From: Deltaproteobacteria bacterium
GTDB taxonomy: Bacteria > Desulfobacterota > Binatia > Binatales > Binataceae
Reading direction: 5' to 3'
Length of the DNA stretch: 34,178 nucleotides
NCBI GenBank assembly: GCA_027317185.1
Contig: DAHVFB010000030.1
Span: 1 to 34,178 of the forward strand
The notes beneath the pieces are model-generated. The model worked only from the letters and a program-made list of their open reading frames with translations. It ran no database searches and was not told the origin of the DNA. Of the stretch, positions 1 to 7,750 are shown piece by piece; the first letter of the stretch is position 1, and each line of letters begins with the position of its first letter. A program made the position numbers and the translations under genes.

Positions 1-1
1 C

Positions 2-1072
2 GGCGAGGCCGAGGTGTTTCGCAAGGCGCGGCTGCTGCTCGACGAAGGTGAAGGCGCGCGGCTCACCGAGGTCGATTTAACTGGCGATTTCGATCAGCAG
101 GAGATTGGTACCTGCGGCGGAATCATGGATGTGCTAATCGAAATTTGGTCGCCGGATCGCGATCTCCCGCTGGCGCACAAACTGGCCGAGGCCAGCGAAC
201 AGAACCGTCCCGCGGCGTTGCTGAGCGTGGTCGATGCCGGCACGCTCGCAACTATTTCGGTGGGAGAGCGCGCTTCGATCGATCCCGTCCAAACCTCATC
301 CGATAAGCTTGCGCTGGGCTTGAGTCCGGTTGCCTTGCGTCAACTGCACGAGCGAGCGGCGGATGGAATTCCGGGGCTGCTGGAACTCGATGGCGCTGAC
401 AGCCTGCGGCCGGTATCGCGAATCGCCCCGAACGGTTCGACGCGCCTTTTCATCGATCCGATCGCGGGCGCTCAGCGGTTGATCATCGCAGGCGCCGGGC
501 ACATCGCGCAGCCGCTGGCTTCGCTGGGCTCGATGCTGGGTTTCCACGTCACCGTAATCGACGATCGCACGCAGTTCGCAAATCGCGATCGCTTTCCCAC
601 CGCCGACCAGTTGCTGGTGAAGTCTTTTCGGACCGCGATCGATTCCCTATGGCTCGATCGCCACTGCTACGTGATTTCAGTCACCCGCGGGCACGCCTTC
701 GACGATGAAGTGGTGCGCGCCGCGTTACGTCAGGCGCAGCGCGATCCGGGAATTTTCATCGGGATGATCGGCTCTCGCCGCCGGGTCAAGACCACGCTCG
801 AGCGAATCGCCGAGGATGGCTTCGACAGCGCCCTGCTCGAACAGATTCATGCGCCGCTGGGAGTCGATCTCGGCGCCGAGACCCCCGAAGAGATCGCGGT
901 TTCGATAATGGGCGAAGTGATTCGGGAACGGCGCACACGGGTCCGCGACGATTTCAATATGGGGGTGAAGTTGGGGCAGCTTAAGCGCTCCGCGGGCATT
1001 CGGGGTCAGCCGCACACCCGTCCGGAGCAGCCGCAACCGACGCCATCGTCCGCCGCAACCGCCTCCAAATAG
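2..1072 (+). CDS. XdhC/CoxI family molybdenum-hydroxylase maturation protein (5' truncated)
   Basis: The reading frame is open from the first bases of the window and begins inside the family's Cys-Gly-Glu-Ala-Glu-Val stretch, so the true start lies upstream. The GTG at 14 is internal. Two parts are visible: the end of the XdhC/CoxI domain, with a CGGIMDVLIE motif near residue 40, and a C-terminal Rossmann domain with LIIAGAGHIAQPLA, then FIGMIGSRRR and GVDLGAETPEEIAVSI. In characterised relatives XdhC binds molybdenum cofactor and helps insert the sulfurated cofactor into xanthine dehydrogenase or CO dehydrogenase-type enzymes. The MocA-like gene 17 bp downstream supports this role. No hydroxylase subunits are in the window; they may lie upstream. 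Confidence 0.88.
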   Translation, partial: GEAEVFRKARLLLDEGEGARLTEVDLTGDFDQQEIGTCGGIMDVLIEIWSPDRDLPLAHKLAEASEQNRPAALLSVVDAGTLATISVGERASIDPVQTSSDKLALGLSPVALRQLHERAADGIPGLLELDGADSLRPVSRIAPNGSTRLFIDPIAGAQRLIIAGAGHIAQPLASLGSMLGFHVTVIDDRTQFANRDRFPTADQLLVKSFRTAIDSLWLDRHCYVISVTRGHAFDDEVVRAALRQAQRDPGIFIGMIGSRRRVKTTLERIAEDGFDSALLEQIHAPLGVDLGAETPEEIAVSIMGEVIRERRTRVRDDFNMGVKLGQLKRSAGIRGQPHTRPEQPQPTPSSAATASK

Positions 1073-1089
1073 CGCCGGGCTAAACCAGG

Positions 1090-1695
1090 TTGCGTTTCGA
1101 AGGCATCCTGCTGGCGGCCGGCGAGTCGCGACGGATGGGTTATCCCAAGCCGTTGCTCAAGCTTGGCGACCAGACTTTCATCGCGCATCTGAGCTCGATG
1201 ATGTTACGCGTGGTACCGCGCCTGGTGGTGGTGCTTGGCGCGTGGGCCGATCGAATTCGCCCGGCAATTCCCCTCGATAGCCGAATCAGGATCGTCGAGA
1301 ACCAGTATTGGGCTGACGGCCAGCTTTCGTCATTGAAGACCGGTCTTGTATCCCTGGATTCCGCCACCGAGGCCGCTTTGGTTCATCTCGCCGACCATCC
1401 GATGGTGCTAGCGTCCACCTTTGAGGCGCTGATTCGGGAATACGAGCTGCGTAAGGTTTCCATTCTAATTGCGCGCGCGGAGGGTCGCCGTGGTCATCCG
1501 CTGGTTTTTGGCGCCTCGATATTTCGCGAGCTGATGGACGCCTCCGACGCGGTTGGCGCAAAACAGGTGGTCAACCTCGATCCGGGCCGGGTGGCCTATC
1601 TGGACGTGGACGCTCGCGGAATCGGGCTCGATCTGGATACGCCCGCCGACCTGGCTGCGGTTGGCTTGACGGTACCGTCGGAGAAGAAGGATTGA
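1090..1695 (+). CDS. MocA-like molybdenum cofactor cytidylyltransferase (NTP transferase)
   Basis: This 201-residue protein has the MobA-like nucleotidyltransferase fold. It opens with ILLAAGESRRMGYPKPLL, the glycine-rich nucleotide-binding loop with the Lys-Pro-Leu signature, followed by a mid-protein VHLADHPMV segment (family DxP metal-site region) and RRGHPLVFG. MocA transfers CMP from CTP to molybdopterin to make the dinucleotide cofactor used by xanthine dehydrogenase-type enzymes. The start is TTG: an in-frame stop at 1081-1083 leaves no earlier start. It lies 17 bp after the XdhC gene and is probably co-transcribed with it. A guanylyl (MobA) or other sugar-nucleotide specificity cannot be excluded from sequence alone. 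Confidence 0.82.
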   Translation: MRFEGILLAAGESRRMGYPKPLLKLGDQTFIAHLSSMMLRVVPRLVVVLGAWADRIRPAIPLDSRIRIVENQYWADGQLSSLKTGLVSLDSATEAALVHLADHPMVLASTFEALIREYELRKVSILIARAEGRRGHPLVFGASIFRELMDASDAVGAKQVVNLDPGRVAYLDVDARGIGLDLDTPADLAAVGLTVPSEKKD

Positions 1696-1720
1696 CTCGC
1701 TCGGCCAGGCTTGGTCCCCT

Positions 1721-1745
1721 GTAACCGTAAACGGTGGCTGTCGTA
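1721..1745 (+). promoter_or_regulatory. possible ECF-type promoter of the sigma operon
   Basis: GTAACC (1721-1726) and CGTA (1742-1745) are separated by 15 bp. This resembles the AAC-containing -35 and CGT-containing -10 elements of ECF-sigma promoters. It sits just before the ECF sigma gene, as expected for autoregulation. If real, the GTG at 1734 would lie inside the promoter, which favours the ATG at 1761. This is pattern matching by eye. Confidence 0.25.
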
Positions 1746-1760
1746 TTCGGGGATAGAGCG

Positions 1761-2402
1761 ATGGGCGGTCTCGGGGCACAGGCGGAGATTACAGGCGAGG
1801 TTCCGGTCCGGACGGATCAGGAACTGGTGGCCGACGTACGCGCGGGTGATAGCGCAGCCTTCGGGGAGTTGGCGGGCCGGTATCGCCGTCGAATCGAGAG
1901 CCTGTGCCGGCGTTTTTTCTCCGATCCGGAGCTGGTTCGCGATTTGACTCAGGAATGCTTCCTGCGCGCGTTCGCCGGACTGGACAGTTATCGATGCGAG
2001 ATGCCGTTTGCCACCTGGATCAGGACGATTGCGGTAAATGCTTCGTATGACGAGTTACGCCGGCGCCGCCGCCGCCCCGAGGAGCTGGTCGCGGACTTTA
2101 CCAGCGCCGAAGCCCAGTGGGGTGAGCTATTGAATCACGCGTCGCCCGAAGAGTTGACGGGGATCGCGGAGGAAAGGCGCGGAGCTTACGAACTGGCGCA
2201 TCGGCTGCTCAATAGCCTGCGCCCCGAGGATCGACTGGTGCTGGTCCTGAGGGACGGTGAGGAGATGGGCGTGAACGAGATTGCACAGACGCTAGGATGG
2301 AGCGAGGCTAAGGTGAAAATCAGGGCGTTTCGAGCGCGGCAAGCGCTCCGAAAGCAGGCCAAGCGCGTAATCGGATCGCGCCGGTTTGGGTTTTTAGCAT
2401 GA
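1761..2402 (+). CDS. ECF-family RNA polymerase sigma factor
   Basis: The product is about 213 residues. Region 2 is seen in FFSDPELVRDLTQECFLRAF followed by FATWIRTIAVNASYDELRRR, and region 4 in PEDRLVLVLRDGEEMGVNEIA followed by a helix-turn-helix ending KIRAFRARQALRK. The regions are joined by a short linker with no sigma-3 domain, as in extracytoplasmic-function sigma factors. ATG 1761 is preferred over an in-frame GTG at 1734 because GGGGATAGAG lies just upstream of it. The stop overlaps the next ATG (ATGA, 2399-2402), so translation is coupled to the zinc-finger membrane protein that is very probably its anti-sigma factor. The trio resembles heavy-metal CnrH/CnrY/CnrX-type systems in layout; the stimulus is unknown. 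Confidence 0.9.
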   Translation: MGGLGAQAEITGEVPVRTDQELVADVRAGDSAAFGELAGRYRRRIESLCRRFFSDPELVRDLTQECFLRAFAGLDSYRCEMPFATWIRTIAVNASYDELRRRRRRPEELVADFTSAEAQWGELLNHASPEELTGIAEERRGAYELAHRLLNSLRPEDRLVLVLRDGEEMGVNEIAQTLGWSEAKVKIRAFRARQALRKQAKRVIGSRRFGFLA

Positions 2403-2824
2403 GCTGTTTCGAAACCAGAAAACAATTTGCCAACTTTTGGCGCAAACGGCTGGATCGCGGGCAGGCCGTTTTGATCACCGATCATCTGCGCGAATGCTCA
2501 TCCTGCGATCACTCGTTTCGAGCCTTCGCGTTGACCGCTCCGGTTCTGCATTCGGCGTTTGGCGGGTATGACGCCAGTGCGCATCGCGGAATCGCTGGAT
2601 CCGCAATTTATAAGTTGCGGACCGTACGGGAGAGCAATCGCCACGCGCCGCAGGCCGGCAAGTGGACCGCGATTGCGATGGTGCTGGCGGCGAGCATGGT
2701 TGCTTATGTGGCAACTACTGTTCCCAACCCGAGCCTCACCGAGGTACTGACCAGTCCGCAGCCCGTCAGCACATTATCCAGCGTTCAGGACTCAGCCTTT
2801 CCACTCGACGACTTTGCCGGATAA
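2399..2824 (+). CDS. putative zinc-finger membrane anti-sigma factor
   Basis: A 141-residue protein. The N-terminal part has His29-x3-Cys33-x2-Cys36, the HxxxCxxC core of zinc-binding anti-sigma (ZAS) domains, plus Cys3. One membrane helix follows at about residues 89-108, then a short tail of some 33 residues. This is the layout of a single-pass anti-sigma factor holding the sigma factor on the cytoplasmic face. It overlaps the ECF sigma gene by 4 bp upstream and the next gene by 11 bp. The family call rests on motif and context, not overall similarity, since the rest of the sequence is not recognisable to me. Confidence 0.72.
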   Translation: MSCFETRKQFANFWRKRLDRGQAVLITDHLRECSSCDHSFRAFALTAPVLHSAFGGYDASAHRGIAGSAIYKLRTVRESNRHAPQAGKWTAIAMVLAASMVAYVATTVPNPSLTEVLTSPQPVSTLSSVQDSAFPLDDFAG

Positions 2825-3173
2825 ACGAAACTGGTGGACGGTGACGAGCGCGATCGCGGCCGGCATCCTGCTCGGCTTCGCGGTCAGCACGATCGCTTAT
2901 CGCTTTCAATTATTAAGAGTTCCAGCCGCCGGGATCGTCCAGCGGATGGATCGCGATCTGGATCTCACGCCGGCGCAACGCAACGAAATAGCGGAGGAAC
3001 TGGATCGGACGCGCAGCCAAATCGGGCTTTTGCGAACTCAATTTCAAGCGCGCAGGCGCGCGGCGCTGGCCCATGCCTTCGAGGACATCCGGGCGGCGCT
3101 TACGCCGCAGCAGCAGCAGAAATTCGACCGTATATACAATCCCAACCGGGTCGGCCTCGCCCGGCAACAGTGA
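2814..3173 (+). CDS. CpxP/Spy/CnrX-like periplasmic sensor with LTxxQ motifs
   Basis: A 119-residue protein with an N-terminal hydrophobic anchor (about residues 10-28) and a helical, charged outer part. It contains two LTxxQ motifs, LTPAQ at 51-55 and LTPQQ at 96-100, the hallmark of the Spy/CpxP/heavy-metal-resistance family. These proteins form helical hairpins in the periplasm, acting as chaperones or, in CnrX, as the metal sensor of an ECF pathway. The start is TTG 2814, inside the end of the anti-sigma gene, giving an 11-bp overlap and implying translational coupling. The third position behind sigma and anti-sigma genes points to a sensor role. The ligand cannot be told from sequence. 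Confidence 0.72.
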   Translation: MPDKRNWWTVTSAIAAGILLGFAVSTIAYRFQLLRVPAAGIVQRMDRDLDLTPAQRNEIAEELDRTRSQIGLLRTQFQARRRAALAHAFEDIRAALTPQQQQKFDRIYNPNRVGLARQQ

Positions 3174-3179
3174 TGGGGG

Positions 3180-3530
3180 ATGCCCGGCACCGGGACCAAC
3201 ACGTATAGCTGGGATGCGCGCAATCATCTGAGCACGATTAGCCAGGGCCGGACCACGGTCGGCAGCTTCGTCTATGACGGCTTCGGGCGGCGGATGAAGA
3301 AGACCATCGGCGGAGTCACGACGGAGTTTCTGTATGACGGGTTGAATCCGGTGCAGGAACTCGATGGGGCGAATCCGCCCAACATCACCGCCAACCTGCT
3401 GACGGGGCTGGGGATCGATGAGCGCTTCACGCGCACCGATGCCGGCGGTCCGCGGGACTTCATGAGCGATACGCTAGGCAGCACGATCGCGCCGGCCGAT
3501 GCGAACGGCACGCCTCCAGACCCAATATAT
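3180..3530 (+). pseudogene. RHS/YD-repeat protein remnant
   Basis: The translation shows typical RHS/YD repeats: TYSWDARNHLSTI, SFVYDGFGRRMKKTI, EFLYDGLNPVQEL, then a FMSDTLGSTIAPADANGT segment like the last repeat before the RHS core. Similarity ends near 3530, just before the conserved core would complete. The frame then runs on to 3689 through DNA that codes on the other strand for the DUF3108 protein. Upstream, an in-frame TGA (3171-3173) lies seven bases before the ATG, so there is no signal or N-terminal region. RHS proteins are normally over a thousand residues long. This is a decayed internal piece with no C-terminal toxin or immunity gene. Confidence 0.8.
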
Positions 3531-3538
3531 CGGCATGA

Positions 3539-4480
3539 TCAGTGCCGCAGTTCGGCGCGATGCGCGCCCGCCTGCTGCCGCTCTTCTATCTTGACCAAAT
3601 CGATCCGAATTGCGCCGATAAACGTCGCGGACTCGACTCGCAGCGGCAACTTGCGGCCATCGGCGGAAATCCAGATATTGGTCGATTGAGCATCGGCGCG
3701 GAATTTGCCGTTGCTGAGATACAGCACCGATGGGACCAGCCGGAGCGCATCGAAGGTTCCGAGCGGAGTATCGATTCGCTCGCGCCCGGCCACCTCGAAA
3801 CTCAGCACGTAGCGAGTGGTGGCGCTGAATACGTCGAAGGTATATTTCTCGCCCACCGCCATCGGCTGCGACAGCGCCATCGCGGCGCCCGACAGCATCC
3901 CCCAGGGATTACTCGCGCGGTATTGCTTGAGCTGCACGCCATGCGAGTTTCGCTTGCTCATCGTGACCAGTTGCCGGTCGCGATTGAACCATACATTGAA
4001 GTCGTCGTGCCGGTAATTTTCACGTTGCCGCACGTACATATCCCGCGGCGCAAGGCTATCGATCCTGAACTGCTCGCGCATATAGTCGCGCATCTTGAAA
4101 AAAACATCGACTGCGCGATTGGTCTTGATCATCGCTTCGCAAGTCCATAACGCGGGATCGGCGGGGTCGCGATGCAGCTCCATCTGAGCCTGGGCGGCCG
4201 GCAACCCGAGCCACGAGGCAACAAAGGTCAGCCGCTCGTCCTCATGAAACGGCATCGGTCCCGGAGCATAGGTAGGAATCCGGATAGCCGGCGGCAGTGA
4301 CAGAATCTTCGGAGTCGGCGTGGCTCTCGGATGGACCCGCGCCCGCGCCAATCCGATCCCTTGCGCGCCGGTACCGGACGCCAGCGACAGCGCAATGATC
4401 GCGATTAAGGCGATTGCGGCTAATCCCGCCCGCTTCGCGAGCGCCCATCCTAAGCTTGTAATGCAATGCACTTTAGCCAA
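3539..4480 (-). CDS. DUF3108 domain-containing exported protein
   Basis: About 313 residues, with an N-terminal hydrophobic signal segment (about residues 17-38, ending in GTGAQG). The body has DUF3108 features: LTFVASWLGLPAAQAQME, a central YRHDDFNVWFNRDRQL stretch, PLGTFDALRLVPS and a final IWISADGRKLPLRVES. DUF3108 proteins are predicted envelope beta-rich proteins of unknown function. The start is uncertain: TTG at 4480 keeps the whole signal peptide, with a GTG four codons in. The gene is divergent from the HEAT-repeat gene, with only about 30 bp between. Its 3' end runs into the RHS remnant. Confidence 0.75.
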   Translation of the reverse strand: MAKVHCITSLGWALAKRAGLAAIALIAIIALSLASGTGAQGIGLARARVHPRATPTPKILSLPPAIRIPTYAPGPMPFHEDERLTFVASWLGLPAAQAQMELHRDPADPALWTCEAMIKTNRAVDVFFKMRDYMREQFRIDSLAPRDMYVRQRENYRHDDFNVWFNRDRQLVTMSKRNSHGVQLKQYRASNPWGMLSGAAMALSQPMAVGEKYTFDVFSATTRYVLSFEVAGRERIDTPLGTFDALRLVPSVLYLSNGKFRADAQSTNIWISADGRKLPLRVESATFIGAIRIDLVKIEERQQAGAHRAELRH

Positions 4481-4510
4481 TCATTTTGACGGAACCTGGA
4501 GGCAGTGGAA

Positions 4511-5278
4511 ATGCTTAGGATGCGCTGGATGCTCGCGCCGATCGCGGCATTGCTATTGTTAGTTCTGCCCGGAATTGCGCGTGCCCAGTTCGGCGGCGGC
4601 GGCGGTCCGGATATGGGCAATAATATTTTTGGGCAGGCGATGCGCAGCACCCAGGGCGGGCCCAAAGCCAAGACTCCGCAAGAAGCATTCGCGGACGCCA
4701 GCAAGAAGATCGACGATGTCGATCCGCGCGTGCGGGTGGCGGCGCTCGATGAACTTGAAAACGCGAATACTCCGGAGGCCAACGGCCTATTGATGCGCGA
4801 GTTGACCGATCGTGACCTGCGCGTGAAAGTAAAGGCGATCGATCTGCTCGGGGTCCATCAATTCAAGGACGCGGTGCCGCTTTTATCGGAGCAGATGTTC
4901 CTGCGCGATACTCCCGATATCGTAAAGCTTCATTCGGTGGCGGCGTTGGGACGGATCGGCGACCAGGCCGGAACGCTGCCGGTGATGCAATATCTGCAGA
5001 CCCAGACCGATGAACGCGCGCGCGGCACGGCGGTTTTTGCACTTGGCGAAATGGGGAATCCCAAGGCCATGGATACCTTGACGCAGATTGTCGGCAGCGA
5101 TCGCAGCCCGATGGTGCGCAAGCTGGCGCAGGAAGCGCTCGCGAAGATCAATGGCGAGTTGCCCAGCGTCCACAGCGAAGAGCTGGCGGCCGAGCGCAAC
5201 AAAGCGCAGGAGCCGACTTACGAGCGGCTGGCGAAGATGCGCGAGATGGATGAGAAGCTCCAGCAGCAGAACTGGTAG
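4511..5278 (+). CDS. exported HEAT-repeat protein
   Basis: A 255-residue protein with a clear signal peptide (hydrophobic core AALLLLVLPG, cleavage probably after ARA), a glycine-rich stretch, then four or five HEAT-like helical repeats such as DPRVRVAALDELENANTPEA, DRDLRVKVKAIDLLGVHQFK and ERARGTAVFALGEMGNPKAM. The tail is charged and probably helical. HEAT repeats are binding scaffolds; no catalytic motif is visible. ATG 4511 is chosen over GTG 4505 because GGAGG at 4498-4502 is 8 bp from the ATG but only 2 bp from the GTG. It is followed 60 bp later by the membrane hydroxylase, possibly in the same transcript. Confidence 0.78.
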   Translation: MLRMRWMLAPIAALLLLVLPGIARAQFGGGGGPDMGNNIFGQAMRSTQGGPKAKTPQEAFADASKKIDDVDPRVRVAALDELENANTPEANGLLMRELTDRDLRVKVKAIDLLGVHQFKDAVPLLSEQMFLRDTPDIVKLHSVAALGRIGDQAGTLPVMQYLQTQTDERARGTAVFALGEMGNPKAMDTLTQIVGSDRSPMVRKLAQEALAKINGELPSVHSEELAAERNKAQEPTYERLAKMREMDEKLQQQNW

Positions 5279-5338
5279 CACGCCGCCCATGTCCCGCGGT
5301 GCGGCGCTTTCGCCTGCCAACAGAAGGGGAGACGGCAA

Positions 5339-6406
5339 ATGGATTACCTCAAATATTTGTTTCCCTTCAGCGTAGTGGCCCTAACCGGGTTGGGCCTGCT
5401 GGGTGGAGGACTGTGGGCGTGGACCGGTCTTGGCCTGTTCGTCCTGATGGTAATCCCTGACGTGGCGGCAGACTTCGATTTTTCACCGCGGCGCATGTCG
5501 GAACCGGGCGCGCTGTTCATGTTGTGGCTCCAGCTCCTTCCACTGGCGTTCCTATGGATCGCGTACTGGCGATTGCTGTCGGGGCGTCCAGATGCTTCCA
5601 CTCTTGCCGGTGCGATGCTGTCGGTCGCCATCATTACGGCGGCGGTGGGCCTGCCGGTGGCGCATGAACTGTTTCATCGTTCCGAGTGGATCTCGCGCTT
5701 CGCGGGCGGCCTGATAGGCACACTCTTTTTTTTCAACTACGTCGAGCTTGAGCACAATCGGAGCCATCATATCGAGACCTCATCGGCGCTCGACATGGAT
5801 ACTCCGCCGCGTGGCATGTCGGTCTATCCGTTCATGCCCAAATTGATTCTTTACATGCACCAGAACTCTTTCCGTCAGGAAAAGCGCCGCCTGTTGGCAT
5901 ATGGAAAATCTCCATGGCTGTCACCGGGCTCGCGAGTGCTGTGGCAAATCCTGGGATCGATCGCACTGCTCGCGATCTTCGATGCCGCTGATGGCTGGCG
6001 TTCGGTGCTCGCCGTGCTGGCCACTGGAATGCTGGGCGGCGCAATCGTCACGGTGTTCAGCTACGTTCAGCATTACGGTTTGATCCGGGTGCCGGGTACA
6101 CCGATCGAAAAACGCCATGCATGGAACCATACCCGCCCGATATCGCGGATTCTAACCTTCGAGATCGTGACCCATTCCGGACATCACACCGATCCGGCCA
6201 CGCCATACTGGAAGCTGCTGGCTTATCGCGACGTACCGCTGGTTGGCAGTGCGATAGGCTGCTTCTTTATGTGCCTGGTTCCCCCGCTCTGGCACCGTGC
6301 GATGCGTCCGCACTTGCAGCGTTGGGACGAACAATTTGCCAGCCCAGCCGAACGTGATCTTGCACGTCAGGCAAATATCGTGGCCGGATGGGAAACCCCA
6401 GCTTGA
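5339..6406 (+). CDS. AlkB/XylM-like membrane di-iron hydroxylase
   Basis: A 355-residue integral membrane protein with about six hydrophobic segments and the histidine boxes of membrane di-iron oxygenases: HELFH at 109-113, EHNRSHH at 138-144, and THSGHH at 278-283. A VQHYG segment (243-247) corresponds to the N-Y-x-E-H-Y-G region of alkane hydroxylases. Such enzymes insert one oxygen atom into alkyl or methyl groups using electrons from a reductase. Boxes two and three differ from classical AlkB (EHxxGHH; LQRHxDHH), so the substrate may be something other than n-alkanes. ATG 5339 has AAGGGGAG upstream. The reductase starts 19 bp after its stop. A related desaturase activity is the main alternative. 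Confidence 0.82.
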   Translation: MDYLKYLFPFSVVALTGLGLLGGGLWAWTGLGLFVLMVIPDVAADFDFSPRRMSEPGALFMLWLQLLPLAFLWIAYWRLLSGRPDASTLAGAMLSVAIITAAVGLPVAHELFHRSEWISRFAGGLIGTLFFFNYVELEHNRSHHIETSSALDMDTPPRGMSVYPFMPKLILYMHQNSFRQEKRRLLAYGKSPWLSPGSRVLWQILGSIALLAIFDAADGWRSVLAVLATGMLGGAIVTVFSYVQHYGLIRVPGTPIEKRHAWNHTRPISRILTFEIVTHSGHHTDPATPYWKLLAYRDVPLVGSAIGCFFMCLVPPLWHRAMRPHLQRWDEQFASPAERDLARQANIVAGWETPA

Positions 6407-6425
6407 TCGCGGAGCGGTAATTCGG

Positions 6426-7520
6426 GTGGTCTGGGGGCTGTTCAGGCGTGGATCGCGCACTCCGGGCGTAGCATCGATTAAACCTTTCGCGGTCGAGATA
6501 ACGGTCGCGGCCAACCAGAGCGTGCTGCAGGCCGCGCTCGACGCCGGCCTCGATTTTCCCCATAGCTGCAAGGTTGGCACCTGTACCATGTGCCGATGCA
6601 GGCTCACCGCGGGCCGAGTCAAGGTTATTCGGGACTTCTCCTACGTGTTGAGCGCCGCGGAAATCAAGGACGGTTATATCCTCGCCTGTCAGTCGAAAGT
6701 GCGGCCGGGCGACCATATCAGCCTGGAAGTTGAGCTGGAGAGCGATCGTCCGCGCTTTCCCGTGTCGTGCATCGCGGGCGTCATTGCGGAAATTCGTGAA
6801 CTGACTCACGATATCCGCGAATTGCACGTCAGGCTGGAACGGCCGATGCTCTATGCGGCCGGCCAGTATGCATCGCTACGCCCGCTCCATCTCGAACGCG
6901 CACGGGATTTTTCCTTTGCGGCCGCCCTCGGCGCGGACGGCGGTTCCGATCTCACCTTTTATGTTCGGCACGCGCCTGGCGGCGGCTTCACCGACTGGCT
7001 GTTTCGTACCGCGAAGGTCGGGGAAGCCCTGATGGTGGAAGGGCCGCTCGGAGATTTTTGGATGCGCCGTTCGCCGGCGCCGCTGTTGTTTGTCGCGGGC
7101 GGGAGCGGACTGGCTCCCATTCGTGCCTTGCTTGAGGAGACGGTACGCGGCGACGGCGCTGCCCGCGAGGCGATGTTTCTGTTCGGTGCGCGCACCCAAC
7201 GTGATCTTTACGATCTTGACGCCATGGCGGAAATCGCAGCCCGCTGGCGCGGTGACTTCAACTTCGTGCCGGTGCTTTCCGACGAGCCGCCCACCAGCGA
7301 TTGGCCCGGTGCGCGGGGCCTGGTCACCGAACTCATCAGTGCCGCGCGATTTCCGCATCTGGATTCCTGCCATGCCTACCTGTGCGGGCCACCACGAATG
7401 ATCGATGCCGCCCTGCCGATACTCTCGAGAGCGGGGGTTCCCCATGCTCACATTCATTACGACAAGTTCCTCGACGCCAGCGGGCTTACGGGCCGCCTCA
7501 CGCTCGACCATCCCGGCTGA
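6426..7520 (+). CDS. XylA/BenC-like 2Fe-2S ferredoxin-NAD(P)H flavoreductase
   Basis: About 364 residues in three modules. The N-terminal plant-type 2Fe-2S ferredoxin has Cys48, Cys53, Cys56 and Cys88 (CKVGTCTMC, then a distant ILACQS). The FAD domain has RDFSFA from residue 160. The NAD(P) domain has FVAGGSGLAPI around 222-232 and a C-terminal HIHYDKF. This order matches single-chain reductases such as XylA and BenC, which pass electrons from NADH to a partner oxygenase. The frame is open further upstream to 6297, but that overlaps the hydroxylase. GTG 6426 starts the protein cleanly, with GGAG at 6411-6414 and a 19-bp gap. It is the obvious electron donor for the hydroxylase before it. Confidence 0.87.
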   Translation: MVWGLFRRGSRTPGVASIKPFAVEITVAANQSVLQAALDAGLDFPHSCKVGTCTMCRCRLTAGRVKVIRDFSYVLSAAEIKDGYILACQSKVRPGDHISLEVELESDRPRFPVSCIAGVIAEIRELTHDIRELHVRLERPMLYAAGQYASLRPLHLERARDFSFAAALGADGGSDLTFYVRHAPGGGFTDWLFRTAKVGEALMVEGPLGDFWMRRSPAPLLFVAGGSGLAPIRALLEETVRGDGAAREAMFLFGARTQRDLYDLDAMAEIAARWRGDFNFVPVLSDEPPTSDWPGARGLVTELISAARFPHLDSCHAYLCGPPRMIDAALPILSRAGVPHAHIHYDKFLDASGLTGRLTLDHPG

Positions 7521-7529
7521 GCGTTTTGA

Positions 7530-7715
7530 CTATGTCCGCAGCAGGGCGGCGGTATTGCCCGACGATGCGGGCCGCGCTGGGAAGACGCGATCGATCTGCG
7601 GCGCGGCGAGTCCCATGTGCGCAGACAGCACCGCGCTTATCGGCTCGCGGAAGTCGGTGGTGATCGCGAGATCGCGCGCTTGGTAAAGCTGCGCGGTCGC
7701 GAGCCCCACCATTCG
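7530..7715 (-). pseudogene. C-terminal remnant of a DUF1501 protein
   Basis: Read on the minus strand, about 60 residues resemble the extreme C-terminus of DUF1501 proteins: GLATAQLYQARDLAITTDFR, then a VLSAHMGL segment and RVFPARP before the stop. Intact members are about 400 residues and end the same way. The homology stops abruptly near 7715 and the rest of the gene is absent. The usual DUF1800 partner gene is also absent. No promoter or start is credible, so this is a truncated relic left by a rearrangement. Confidence 0.62.
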
Positions 7716-7750
7716 GCTCGCATTCCTGGCGCTGGGCGGATGGGACACGC

